DNA of 64,000 nt from Flavobacterium odoriferum (GCF_025499515.1 NZ_JAMKFA010000001.1:434001-498000); one strand, 5' to 3'. Shown: positions 50,277 to 59,162, counted from the first letter of the stretch. The notes: generated from the sequence alone by a model not told the origin. Translations and numbers: made by a program.

Positions 50277-52283
50277 TTGAAACAGATAATAATTTTATTT
50301 GGCTTAATATTTCTCGTTGGATGTAATTCAAACGAGAAAAATCCTGTTATTCGAAAAAAGTTGGATGCTTATTTTGAAAACAGTTCGAATGTAAATTTAG
50401 ACAAGGAAATTCGTCTAAAATATATTGACTCTGCCAAAAATATCATTCAAGAAGCAAGTGAAAATGATTCCATAAAAATCAAAAACTATTTTAAGCTTGC
50501 CAATCGTTACTTCATATTGTTAGAATATGATAAATACAAAGAAACGACCACTAAAATTCTAGATATTTCTGAATCAATTAATGATTCTTTAAATATAGCT
50601 AAAGCGGAATATTATTTAGGAGACTATTATTTTTCTCTTTCTAAAAATGATAGTGCTTACTATTATTATTTAGGAGCAGAAAAAAAATATGAAAAGTTGG
50701 ATGATAAATCTAATTTAGCAAGAACAATACTTCATAAGGCTTATATTTTGCTTTACGAGAAAGATTTTTTAGGAAGCGAATCAGAAACTATTAAAGTTTT
50801 AAATATTGCAAAAGAAATCAATGATCAGTCTTTAATATATGAATGCTATGTTAATTTGGGAAGCTCTTTATCTGGCTTAGGAGATTATAATAAAGCCTTA
50901 GAATATCATCAAAAAGCTTTACTTCAAATTAAAAAAATTGAAGACGAAAATTACAAACCATTATTTCAAGCACAAACCTTAAACAATATTGGGTTTGTTT
51001 ACTTGAGCATTAACAAATTTAATGAAGCGAGCCAAATTTTTGAAGAAGGATTAAAAATCAACAATCTCAAAGAAATTCAACCAGTTTTATATACATCTTT
51101 ACTTGATAATTTTGCCTACTCTCGATTTAAAATCAATAAAAACGAAGGGTTGAAAGATTTTCAAACCGCATTAGCTGTTAGAGATGAAATAGATGATGTG
51201 TATGGAAAAATCAACAGTAGAATTCATCTTACCGAATATTACCTTTCTCAAAACGACACGCTTAAAGCAATTCAGCTTAATAGCGAAGCCAACAAATTAG
51301 CCAAAGAATCGCATTACAACAAAGAAGTGTTAATTACACTCGATTTTTATACCAAATTAATTCCTGAAGAAGGTTTATCTTATGCAAGAGATTACATCAA
51401 ATTAAACGATAGCCTTCAAAAACAAGAAAGAGCTACCCGAAACAAACTGGCTCGAATAGAATTTGAAACCGACGAAATAATCTCTGAAAAAGAAACACTC
51501 TCAAACCAACGAAAGATTATTTTGATAATGTCGTTGCTAATTATTTCATTCGGTTTTCTACTATATATTATTTTATATCAGCGAAGCAAGCACAAAGAAT
51601 TGGTTTTTAATCAACAGCAACAAGAATCAAACGAAGAAATTTATAGATTGATGCTTAACAATCAAGAAGATATAGACGAGGTTCGAAGTAATGTAAAAAG
51701 AAATATTGCCCTTGAACTTCATGATAATATTCTAAATAGATTGGCAAGTACACGACTAAATTTATTTGCGATATCCAGAAGACAAGATGAAGAAACAATC
51801 AAAAAAGCATTAGAGCATATTGATTCCATTCGTGTGATTGAGCAAGAAATTAGAGCATTTTCTCATGAATTGCACAGAGAATCAGAAATAAACAAAAGTA
51901 ATTTTAAAAACATTTTAGAAGAACTTTTAAAAAATCAAAAAGAAACATATTCTGCAGAATGCAATTGTGATATCTTTTTTGATGAAGCAATGAATAACAT
52001 GAGTCCTGAAATTAAAATGAATGTCTATCGAATAATTCAGGAAGCGTTTAACAACATTAATAAATATGCTAATGCTACCAAAATTGGTTTAGCACTCGAT
52101 GTTGATGATGGTTTTTTACATTTAGAAATAAACGACAATGGTACTGGTTTTAATGTAAAAAAAGTTAAAAACGGAATCGGTTTAAAAAACATGAAAAGTA
52201 GAGCAGAAGCCATGAAAGGTGAAATTTTTATAGCTTCTGAAAAAGGTAAAGGAACTAACATAAAGTTAAAAATTCCGTTATAA
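50277..52283 (+). CDS. TPR-sensor histidine kinase, HisKA_3 type, with lipoprotein signal
   Basis: A 668-residue kinase starting with TTG. Residues 1-16 form a lipoprotein signal (FGLIFLVGCNSN, Cys16). Residues about 55-385 are tetratricopeptide repeats that should lie in the periplasm. A membrane helix is at about 413-435. A cytoplasmic HisKA_3 dimerisation domain follows with phosphoacceptor H482 in ALELHDNILNRLAS, and the HATPase has its N-box near 588-600 (IQEAFNNINKYANA), NDNGTGF and GIGLKNMKSRAEAM. It would phosphorylate the response regulator encoded next. A combination of lipid anchor and transmembrane helix is uncommon. TPR sensors bind short peptide tails in other systems, so the two small ORFs upstream are candidate ligands. 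Confidence 0.9.
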   Translation: MKQIIILFGLIFLVGCNSNEKNPVIRKKLDAYFENSSNVNLDKEIRLKYIDSAKNIIQEASENDSIKIKNYFKLANRYFILLEYDKYKETTTKILDISESINDSLNIAKAEYYLGDYYFSLSKNDSAYYYYLGAEKKYEKLDDKSNLARTILHKAYILLYEKDFLGSESETIKVLNIAKEINDQSLIYECYVNLGSSLSGLGDYNKALEYHQKALLQIKKIEDENYKPLFQAQTLNNIGFVYLSINKFNEASQIFEEGLKINNLKEIQPVLYTSLLDNFAYSRFKINKNEGLKDFQTALAVRDEIDDVYGKINSRIHLTEYYLSQNDTLKAIQLNSEANKLAKESHYNKEVLITLDFYTKLIPEEGLSYARDYIKLNDSLQKQERATRNKLARIEFETDEIISEKETLSNQRKIILIMSLLIISFGFLLYIILYQRSKHKELVFNQQQQESNEEIYRLMLNNQEDIDEVRSNVKRNIALELHDNILNRLASTRLNLFAISRRQDEETIKKALEHIDSIRVIEQEIRAFSHELHRESEINKSNFKNILEELLKNQKETYSAECNCDIFFDEAMNNMSPEIKMNVYRIIQEAFNNINKYANATKIGLALDVDDGFLHLEINDNGTGFNVKKVKNGIGLKNMKSRAEAMKGEIFIASEKGKGTNIKLKIPL

Positions 52284-52320
52284 ATTAAAATTTTTGTAAA
52301 TTTGAAATAAATAAAATAGC

Positions 52321-52992
52321 GTGGGCAAATCTAACATCCATATTTTAATGATTGACGATCATCCTTCAATGATTGAAGGTTATAAAAGTATATTGTCTTT
52401 TAACGATTTAGGTTTACGAATTACAACTACTCCAGCCTACAACTGTGAATCTGCTTACAACATTATCGATACAACACCCATAACCGAAGCTTTCGATTTT
52501 GCTTTTGTCGATTTGAGTTTGCCACCTTATTTGGAAAAAAATATTAAAAGTGGAGAAGATTTAGCACTTCTTATCAAAAATAAATTTCCAAAATGTAAAA
52601 TTGTAATTCTTACTTCACACGCAGAGGCTTTTATTTTAGATAATATCCAAAGAAATATTGCTCCAAACGGATTATTAGTAAAAAGCGACTTTACAGCAGA
52701 TGAGTTTTTATTAGCATTTGAAAAAATATACAACAATCATATTTATACAAGTAAAACGGTTATAGAAAATATAGCCGAATTACATGAAAAAAATTCATTT
52801 TTAGATGAAAACAACAGAAAGCTAATTACACTCTTAGCTGAAGGTGTAAAAACTAAAAATTTACCTCAACGCATGAATTTGTCAATAAGTGCAATAGATA
52901 AGCGCAAAGCACAGATAAAATTCTACTTCAAAATAGAAAAAGGAAGCGACGAAGACATCATTCGCGAAGCTAAAAAGCACGGATTAATCTAA
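52321..52992 (+). CDS. LuxR/NarL-type response regulator, partner of the TPR kinase
   Basis: A 223-residue regulator starting with GTG; the next ATG (52348) would remove the first beta strand, so GTG is preferred. Receiver features: D12/D13, phosphoacceptor D64 (AFVDLSLPP) and K121 (LVKSD). The C-terminal HTH is near residues 177-200 (KTKNLPQRMNLSISAIDKRK), followed by IIREAKKHGLI. It is a paralogue of the orphan regulator at 14.3-15.0 kb with a different recognition helix. It probably binds the TACAGA-N3-TCTGTA palindrome upstream of its own operon and of the gene that follows. Confidence 0.92.
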   Translation: MGKSNIHILMIDDHPSMIEGYKSILSFNDLGLRITTTPAYNCESAYNIIDTTPITEAFDFAFVDLSLPPYLEKNIKSGEDLALLIKNKFPKCKIVILTSHAEAFILDNIQRNIAPNGLLVKSDFTADEFLLAFEKIYNNHIYTSKTVIENIAELHEKNSFLDENNRKLITLLAEGVKTKNLPQRMNLSISAIDKRKAQIKFYFKIEKGSDEDIIREAKKHGLI

Positions 52993-53012
52993 AATTTTTC
53001 AAGAAACGCCCA

Positions 53013-53057
53013 AAACACTGGAAAAAAAAATTGAAAATGTACAGAAAATCTGTAACA
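53013..53057 (+). repeat. 45-bp direct repeat, copy 2, with TACAGA-N3-TCTGTA operator
   Basis: Identical to 49679-49723. The palindrome is at 53040-53054 and a -7-like box TAACTTTA is at 53078-53085, 23 nt further on. Flanking DNA differs from copy 1, so conservation is limited to the regulatory element. Confidence 0.87.
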
Positions 53058-53093
53058 ATAAATCTTTAGTCTGTGTGTAACTTTATATTCTAA

Positions 53094-53333
53094 ATGATAA
53101 AGAAAATGAAGTTATATACAAAAATAGTTATCGCCCTGTTAATCCTTAGCCTAATCTGGATTTACGCCATCGTTGATTTAACGTATTATACACTTTTTCA
53201 AGAAAAATCAACATTCTTTAACACACTCGATTATAGTGTACAGTTTAAATTAGTTTACATAATGGGAGTTGCCCTTTTTGTTTCCTATTTAATGCTTATT
53301 TTCTTTAAAAGAAGTAAGAATAATTTCTATTAA
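53094..53333 (+). CDS. Small two-helix membrane protein, second target of the repeat operator
   Basis: A 79-residue protein with two membrane helices (IVIALLILSLIWIYAIVDL and FKLVYIMGVALFVSYLMLIF) joined by a short polar loop, with a positively charged end (KRSKNNFY). Two starts are possible: 53094 (leader only a few nucleotides from the predicted TSS) or an ATG 12 nt later. No family is recognised. It has its own copy of the kinase-operon operator and so is probably co-regulated as the separate output of the system. It converges with the AlbA_2 gene, whose stop overlaps its end. Confidence 0.75.
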   Translation: MIKKMKLYTKIVIALLILSLIWIYAIVDLTYYTLFQEKSTFFNTLDYSVQFKLVYIMGVALFVSYLMLIFFKRSKNNFY

Positions 53334-54469
53334 TCGTATTTCATTTTTCTCAAAATACGCATTACTTCTTTAAAAGATACGTATACTAAAGGATTGTCAA
53401 ATGCTTTTAAATAAGGTTTGGCATCAATTAGTTTTTGTTTGGCATCTTCAAAACCATTCAGGTAACAAATCATTAAGGTGTGAGGCACATTGACCAAATC
53501 TCTTTTTTCAGAAGGTTGTAAAACAACACCTTTTAGAAGTTTAACCAAAATAGCATTATTGGCATTATAAATGTGATGCAACATTTTTTTGTTGTATTGT
53601 GGAGGGTCAAACAATAGCTGCGTGTCAATTTTGTAATAACCATTGTCAAAAAAATGAATGGAGACTTTTTCTAGTGGATAAAAGCTGGTTTTATCATTTA
53701 ATCCCAAACTCACATATTCGGTAATTGAAAAAGAATCTTCATCAAAGGCAATACTCACTTCATCTAAAGCGGAATAAAACAATTTAACTTGTTCGTTTAC
53801 CAATTCAATATCCACGCGCGAATAGTACATTTTATCGCGTACTTTTTTCTTGTTTCCGGCCCAGCAAACCACAAAAAGCTCTTTAAAAACTTTATAATTT
53901 GATTCTAAATCCTTGTGTCTGTTATTTATAAAATCTAAAACACTTTCTAAGGTATAGGAAATGCTATTTCGGGAGTTGTTTTCTAAACTAATAACCGTTT
54001 CAATATTCTGTTTTGAATACGGAATTTTCTCTGTAGTTGGCGAAGTATTGCTGCCTCGCCTAACAAATGTACTATTGGCAACTATAGTGTGAATTCCTTT
54101 TTTGAAATACGAAGTTTTCGATTTGGGTTTAATTGTAACCAAACCTACCACTTTATCTTTTGGTAAACTTGGAAAAGGGACATTCTCGTATTGAATTTTT
54201 GGCGGATTTTCTAAAAAAGCGTTTACCAAATTTTGAATGCGACTATCATCAAAAAAGTCATCACCTACAATTTCATTAGTTGCATCTTCAACTCCAACTA
54301 CAATATAAGAATTGTTGCTTGGATTTGAATTAGAAAGTGCACAAATGTGTTTTAAAAACTTTGCTTTTCCTTCTTTTGTATGTAAATTTAACTGACGTTT
54401 TTTATCATAAAAACTATTCTCATCGTTGTGAGCTAATAAATTTTTGATAAGAAGGCGCTTGTTGATCAT
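53330..54469 (-). CDS. AlbA_2/Schlafen-like putative DNA-binding or ATP-binding protein
   Basis: A 379-residue cytoplasmic protein. The N-terminal 150 residues match the AlbA_2 domain: EGKAKFLKHICALSN, SYIVVGVEDATNEIVGDD, VVGLVTIKPKSKTSYF and FVRRGSNTSPTTEKI. The remainder is helical and not recognised. AlbA_2 proteins are annotated as transcriptional regulators or nucleic-acid-binding ATPases. It is upstream of nothing obvious on its strand. Confidence 0.8.
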   Translation of the reverse strand: MINKRLLIKNLLAHNDENSFYDKKRQLNLHTKEGKAKFLKHICALSNSNPSNNSYIVVGVEDATNEIVGDDFFDDSRIQNLVNAFLENPPKIQYENVPFPSLPKDKVVGLVTIKPKSKTSYFKKGIHTIVANSTFVRRGSNTSPTTEKIPYSKQNIETVISLENNSRNSISYTLESVLDFINNRHKDLESNYKVFKELFVVCWAGNKKKVRDKMYYSRVDIELVNEQVKLFYSALDEVSIAFDEDSFSITEYVSLGLNDKTSFYPLEKVSIHFFDNGYYKIDTQLLFDPPQYNKKMLHHIYNANNAILVKLLKGVVLQPSEKRDLVNVPHTLMICYLNGFEDAKQKLIDAKPYLKAFDNPLVYVSFKEVMRILRKMKYD

Positions 54470-54473
54470 TTTT

Positions 54474-54539
54474 ACAGTATTCAGTATTCGATGTTCAGTA
54501 ATTAGTTATTGCTAACTATAAACTGAACACTGATAACTT
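54474..54539. repeat. Heptamer string with hairpin (CAGTATT type)
   Basis: CAGTATT is repeated at the start. An inverted pair GTTCAGT (54493-54499) and ACTGAAC (54522-54528) encloses AGTTA/TAACT. It lies between the AlbA_2 start and the end of the aldo/keto reductase gene. Confidence 0.75.
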
Positions 54540-54541
54540 TT

Positions 54542-55414
54542 TTAAGGCACTTTATTTCCCATACTTTCAGTCCAAATAGCAAACCAATCTTGCGAGTCTA
54601 AAACTAATGATTTTGCTTTCATTAATTGTTGAATACGACTCACATTAATAGTTCCGGCTACGGGTAAAATGTTTGCGGGATGTTGTAAAATCCAAGCTAA
54701 TAAAATCAAGTCTGAACCCACATGATATTTATCTACTAACTTAGAAAAAAGTAATTTTAAGCGTTGGGTTTGTTCAGTATTTTCTCTAAAAACTACTCCT
54801 AACGGATTCCAAGCCATAGGTGTTATTTTGTGCAATTTCATATAATCTAAACTTCCGTCTAACATCGCTTGGTAGTTGGTTGCCGAAAATTGAATTTGAT
54901 TAAAAGAAACTTCCGTTTTTTGACGTAATAATTCCGTTTGTGATGGTGTAAAATTTGAAACGCCAAAAGACAATATTTTTCCTTCAGATTTTAGTTTTTC
55001 AACTGCTTCAGCAACTTCATCAGCTTGTAGTAAAGGGCTTGGTCTGTGCAATAAAAACACATCTAAATAATCAGTTTGAAGATTTTTTAGCGAATTTTCA
55101 GCCGACCAAATGATGTAGTCTTTAGAGTAATTATAATGTTTTACTATGTTTTGCGGACGATTTTCAGAAACATATTGAATTCCACACTTTGAAATCAATT
55201 GCACTTTATTTCTGTCTAATTTTGAAGCTGCCCAAGCTTTTCCAAAATCAGCTTCCGTTGTATAACCACCATAGATATCGGCATGGTCAAATGACGTAAT
55301 TCCGTTTTCAAAAAAAAGATTAATTAAGTGATTCATTTCGTTTGTGTTAAGGTTTTTATCCCAAACACCCCAATTCATAACTCCGGCAATTATAGGTGAT
55401 AATTTTACTGACAT
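54542..55414 (-). CDS. Aldo/keto reductase
   Basis: A 290-residue NADPH-dependent oxidoreductase. The barrel motifs are visible: FDHADIYGGYTTEADFGKAW near residue 42, the lysine region LISKCGIQY, DVFLLHRPSPL, ILSFGVSNFTPSQTELL and WILQHPANILPVAGT. The start at 55414 (MSVKLSPIIAG) is preferred to the longer frame, whose first 16 residues are unlike the family. The substrate is unknown. Confidence 0.9.
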   Translation of the reverse strand: MSVKLSPIIAGVMNWGVWDKNLNTNEMNHLINLFFENGITSFDHADIYGGYTTEADFGKAWAASKLDRNKVQLISKCGIQYVSENRPQNIVKHYNYSKDYIIWSAENSLKNLQTDYLDVFLLHRPSPLLQADEVAEAVEKLKSEGKILSFGVSNFTPSQTELLRQKTEVSFNQIQFSATNYQAMLDGSLDYMKLHKITPMAWNPLGVVFRENTEQTQRLKLLFSKLVDKYHVGSDLILLAWILQHPANILPVAGTINVSRIQQLMKAKSLVLDSQDWFAIWTESMGNKVP

Positions 55415-55591
55415 AGTAGGTTGTTTTTTGAAATTTTTCTTAAAATTATAAAATAGAATCATAAAACACTCACAATTACTACTTTTTTTAATGTTTTTTA
55501 ACGCTATATTAACAACTAAAAATTAAAAAAAATCACAATTTGCGGTGTTAAAAAATGTTGTTAATTTCACAGCACCAAATTAAACCTTAAA

Positions 55592-56596
55592 ATGGAAGAA
55601 AATACATCGACGTTAGACATTAGAGCAATCAATGAAAAGATAGAAAGAGAAAGTGCTTTCATCGACTTACTTACCATGGAAATGAACAAAGTAATTGTGG
55701 GTCAAAAACACATGGTAGAACGATTATTAATTGGATTATTAGGACAAGGACACATTTTATTAGAAGGTGTTCCTGGATTAGCAAAAACCTTAGCAATTAA
55801 TACGCTGTCACAAGCAGTTCACGGTTCATTTAGTCGAATTCAGTTTACACCCGATTTATTACCAGCCGATGTGGTTGGAACTATGATTTACAACGTAAAA
55901 CAAAACGATTTTACCATTCGTAAAGGACCTATTTTTGCCAACTTCGTTTTAGCCGATGAGATCAATCGTGCGCCAGCAAAAGTGCAATCCGCTTTGTTAG
56001 AAGCCATGCAGGAAAAGCAAGTTACAATTGGTGACGAAACATTCAAATTAGACAAACCATTCTTGGTAATGGCAACTCAAAATCCGGTGGATCAAGAAGG
56101 AACCTATCCATTACCAGAAGCACAAGTAGATCGTTTTATGCTAAAAGCCGTAATCGATTACCCAAAAATGGAAGATGAGCGTTTGGTAATTCGTCAAAAC
56201 CTAAAAGGCGCTTACGAAAAAGTAAATCAAGTAGTTTCTATTGAGCAAATTTTAAGAGCACAAGAAGCGGTTCGAGAAGTCTATATGGACGAAAAAATCG
56301 AAAAATATATATTAGATATTGTCTTTGCAACGCGTTATCCAGAAAAATATAAATTAGAAAGTTTAAAACCATTAATCAGTTTTGGTGCTTCACCACGTGG
56401 AAGTATCAACTTAGCAACTGCTGCTAAATGTTACGCTTTTATAAAACGAAGAGGTTATGTAATTCCAGAAGATGTTCGTGCTGTTGTGTACGATGTATTA
56501 CGTCACAGAATCGGAATCACTTACGAAGCTGAAGCCGAAAATGTAACCACAGAAGACATTATCAGCAAAATAGTTAACGAAATCGAAGTGCCTTAA
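55592..56596 (+). CDS. MoxR-family AAA+ ATPase
   Basis: A 334-residue AAA+ protein. Walker A is GVPGLAKT near residue 63, Walker B is FVLADEINRAP, sensor I is in MATQNPVDQEGTYPL and the arginine is in EAQVDRFMLKAVIDYP. MoxR ATPases act as chaperones for metal or cofactor insertion with VWA proteins, which follow in this operon (DUF58, BatA to BatE). A heptamer-rich spacer of 77 bp separates it from the DUF58 gene. Confidence 0.95.
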   Translation: MEENTSTLDIRAINEKIERESAFIDLLTMEMNKVIVGQKHMVERLLIGLLGQGHILLEGVPGLAKTLAINTLSQAVHGSFSRIQFTPDLLPADVVGTMIYNVKQNDFTIRKGPIFANFVLADEINRAPAKVQSALLEAMQEKQVTIGDETFKLDKPFLVMATQNPVDQEGTYPLPEAQVDRFMLKAVIDYPKMEDERLVIRQNLKGAYEKVNQVVSIEQILRAQEAVREVYMDEKIEKYILDIVFATRYPEKYKLESLKPLISFGASPRGSINLATAAKCYAFIKRRGYVIPEDVRAVVYDVLRHRIGITYEAEAENVTTEDIISKIVNEIEVP

Positions 56597-56605
56597 TTTT
56601 TTGTT

Positions 56606-56665
56606 TCAAGTTTAAAAGTTTCAAGTTATAGAAACCTGAGACAAAAAAACCTGAAACCTGAAACA
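56606..56665. repeat. Heptamer string (GTTTCAA/CTGAAAC type) between moxR and DUF58
   Basis: The gap holds GTTTCAAGTTT near the left end and CCTGAAACCTGAAAC near the right end, so the two halves are roughly inverted. It matches the 33.7-kb element in its 7-mer units. Confidence 0.75.
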
Positions 56666-56673
56666 AAATAAAA

Positions 56674-57540
56674 ATGGATACCAAAGAAATTCTAAAGAAA
56701 GTTCGAAAAATTGAAATCAAAACCCGAAGATTGAGTGATCACATCTTTTCGGGAGAATATCATACGTCTTTTAAAGGACGCGGAATGACTTTTTCAGAAG
56801 TACGTCAATACCAATATGGCGACGACGTTAGAGCTATCGATTGGAATGTAACTGCTCGCTATAACGAACCTTTTGTAAAAGTATTTGAAGAAGAACGTGA
56901 ATTAACTATGATGTTAATTGTGGATATTTCGGGTTCGGAAAGTTTTGGTACAAAAAACCAACAAAAACGCGATATGGTTACTGAAATTGCTGCCACATTA
57001 GCTTTTTCGGCAACGCAAAACAACGATAAAATTGGTTTGCTTTTATTTTCGGACCAAATCGAGTTGTTTATTCCGCCTAAAAAAGGAAAATCGCACGTTT
57101 TACGAATCATTCGCGAGTTAATCGAATTTGAATCGAAAAGTAAAAAAACCGATTTATCACAAGCGTTGAAATATTTATCTAGCGTTTTGAAAAAGAAAGC
57201 AATTGTATTTTTGATTTCCGATTTTATGACAAAAGATTACGAACACACGCTAAAAATTGCTTCAAAACGACATGATGTAACCGGAATTCGTGTTTTTGAT
57301 CAAAGAGAAGAAAGCATTCCAAACATTGGAATTGTAAATATGATTGATGCTGAAACAGGAGAAACACTTTTGGTCGATACGACATCAAATAAAGTGCGAA
57401 TGGATTACGAAAAATACTATCGTGAAAACGTAAATTATTTCAAGGATATTTTTTCAAAATGTGGAGCAGGAACGATTAGTTCGAGAGTAGATGAAAGCTA
57501 TGTAACCAAATTATTAGGTTATTTTAAAGCGCGTAATTAA
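56674..57540 (+). CDS. DUF58-domain protein of the Bat locus
   Basis: A 288-residue protein. The DUF58 signature is FSEVRQYQYGDDVRAIDWNVTAR (about residues 40-62, given as description). A VWA-like segment follows (LTMMLIVDISGSESFGT with a MIDAS-like DxSxS). It is cytoplasmic or membrane-associated and is usually paired with MoxR. The next gene starts 5 bp downstream. Confidence 0.92.
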   Translation: MDTKEILKKVRKIEIKTRRLSDHIFSGEYHTSFKGRGMTFSEVRQYQYGDDVRAIDWNVTARYNEPFVKVFEEERELTMMLIVDISGSESFGTKNQQKRDMVTEIAATLAFSATQNNDKIGLLLFSDQIELFIPPKKGKSHVLRIIRELIEFESKSKKTDLSQALKYLSSVLKKKAIVFLISDFMTKDYEHTLKIASKRHDVTGIRVFDQREESIPNIGIVNMIDAETGETLLVDTTSNKVRMDYEKYYRENVNYFKDIFSKCGAGTISSRVDESYVTKLLGYFKARN

Positions 57541-57545
57541 GAAAA

Positions 57546-59162
57546 ATGAAAAAGAAAATTTACTTATATATTATTATGCTTTTTGGATTTTTTGGGTTTT
57601 CTCAAAAAGTCACAACCTCTATTGATTCTTCACAAATTAAAATTGGTTCGCAATTCAATTTAACGTTAAAAGCATCGGTAAACGCTAAAGACAAAGTGGT
57701 TTTCCCAAATGCAAAAAATTTTGGTGCTTTAGAAGTTTTAGAATCGTATCCAATTGATACTATAAAAAACAACTCACAATACGAATTAATAAAAAAGTAT
57801 GGATTAACCCAATTTGATTCTGGAAGATACTTGATTCCAAAATTAATCGTAAAAATTAACCAAAAAGATTTTCAAACCGATTCGCTTTCCATAGTGGTAA
57901 ACAACGTAAAAGTCGACACCACAAAACAGCAAATGTATGATATCAAAGACATCATCGCTACCGAAGAAGAACCAAGCAGCGAATGGTGGAAATTGTTGGT
58001 TTTATTAGCTCTGATAATCGCTTCAGGTTTTGGTTCTTATTTTATTATTAAACGATTACAAAAAGGTAAAGTAAAAGAAGAAGAATTTTTTGCTTCGCCG
58101 ATTGAAAAAGCGATTGCCTATCTTCAAAATTTAGATAAAAAACAATTGGTTCAAAAAGGCGATGTAAAAGAATATTATTCTGAAATGACCGATATTGCTC
58201 GAACGTACATCGAAGAATCGGTGCACATTCCAGCAATGGAAAGCACATCGAGCGAGTTGATGGATTCGTTGAAAAAGGCAATTTCAGAGAAGAAAATGTT
58301 CGTAAATCGTGAAGAATTGGACAAATTTCGTCAGGTTTTAGAAAATTCTGATTTAGTAAAATTTGCCAAATCAAAACCATTACAATTTGAAATCGAAAAA
58401 GACAAAAGTATTGTTGACAAATTCTTATTAATCGTTGACAAAGCATTACCAAGAACCGAAGAACAAGCCGAAGCACTTTTTGCAGAAGAGGTACGTAGAA
58501 AAGAGTTGAAGAAACAAAAATTCATGCGAACTGCAATTTCAGTTGGAATTGCTGTTGTTTTATTTGTGATTTCAGTCGGAATTTTCGCTTACACTTTTGG
58601 ATTAGATTATTTAAAAGAGCATCACATTGGTTACACCACCGAAAAATTATTAGAAAAAGAATGGATTACTTCAGAATATGGTGAACCTGCAATTGTGATT
58701 GAAACGCCAAAGGTTTTGAAACGAAATAACGACGAAAAAATTCAAAATAACCTTCCCGAAAACGTAAAATCAACCAATAGATTTATGTACGGAAGCATTA
58801 TTGATGATTTTTCGATTGTTTTGGTAACAACAGCATTTAAAGACACAACAAAAATTGATTTGGAAGTTGCCTTAGAAAGCGATTTGAAAGAATTAGAGCG
58901 TTTTGGTGCTAAAAACATCATTGTAAAAGCGGCTGATTTTGAAAACGTAAAAGGACTTTCGGGTAAAAAATCATACGGAAGTTTTACCACTTTTAACGAG
59001 ATTACAAAAGAAGATCAAAAAATGAGCTACGAAATAGTAGTTTTTGCTCAAGCTGGTGGCGCACAAGAATTTTTCTTAATTTATAAGGAAGATGATGAAC
59101 ATGCGAAACAAATTATGGAGAAAATCCAGAATTCAATTGAACTAAGAAAAGCGAAACAATAA
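57546..59162 (+). CDS. BatD-like/DUF4381-type membrane protein of the Bat locus
   Basis: A 538-residue protein. A signal peptide (IYLYIIMLFGFFGFSQ) precedes an exported beta domain resembling the first domain of BatD (TTSIDSSQIKIGSQFNLTLK). A membrane helix follows (LLVLLALIIASGFGSYFII, about residues 150-168). A cytoplasmic helical segment (about 180-310) resembles DUF4381, then a second helix (AISVGIAVVLFVISVGIFAY) and a C-terminal domain. It lies between DUF58 and BatA and overlaps the next start codon by one nucleotide. Confidence 0.8.
   Translation: MKKKIYLYIIMLFGFFGFSQKVTTSIDSSQIKIGSQFNLTLKASVNAKDKVVFPNAKNFGALEVLESYPIDTIKNNSQYELIKKYGLTQFDSGRYLIPKLIVKINQKDFQTDSLSIVVNNVKVDTTKQQMYDIKDIIATEEEPSSEWWKLLVLLALIIASGFGSYFIIKRLQKGKVKEEEFFASPIEKAIAYLQNLDKKQLVQKGDVKEYYSEMTDIARTYIEESVHIPAMESTSSELMDSLKKAISEKKMFVNREELDKFRQVLENSDLVKFAKSKPLQFEIEKDKSIVDKFLLIVDKALPRTEEQAEALFAEEVRRKELKKQKFMRTAISVGIAVVLFVISVGIFAYTFGLDYLKEHHIGYTTEKLLEKEWITSEYGEPAIVIETPKVLKRNNDEKIQNNLPENVKSTNRFMYGSIIDDFSIVLVTTAFKDTTKIDLEVALESDLKELERFGAKNIIVKAADFENVKGLSGKKSYGSFTTFNEITKEDQKMSYEIVVFAQAGGAQEFFLIYKEDDEHAKQIMEKIQNSIELRKAKQ

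Noticed and set aside
58048..58476. 142-codon antisense ORF in the Bat-locus gene at 57.5 kb
   Set aside because: Shadow frame without regulatory signals; the forward gene has domains and operon spacing.
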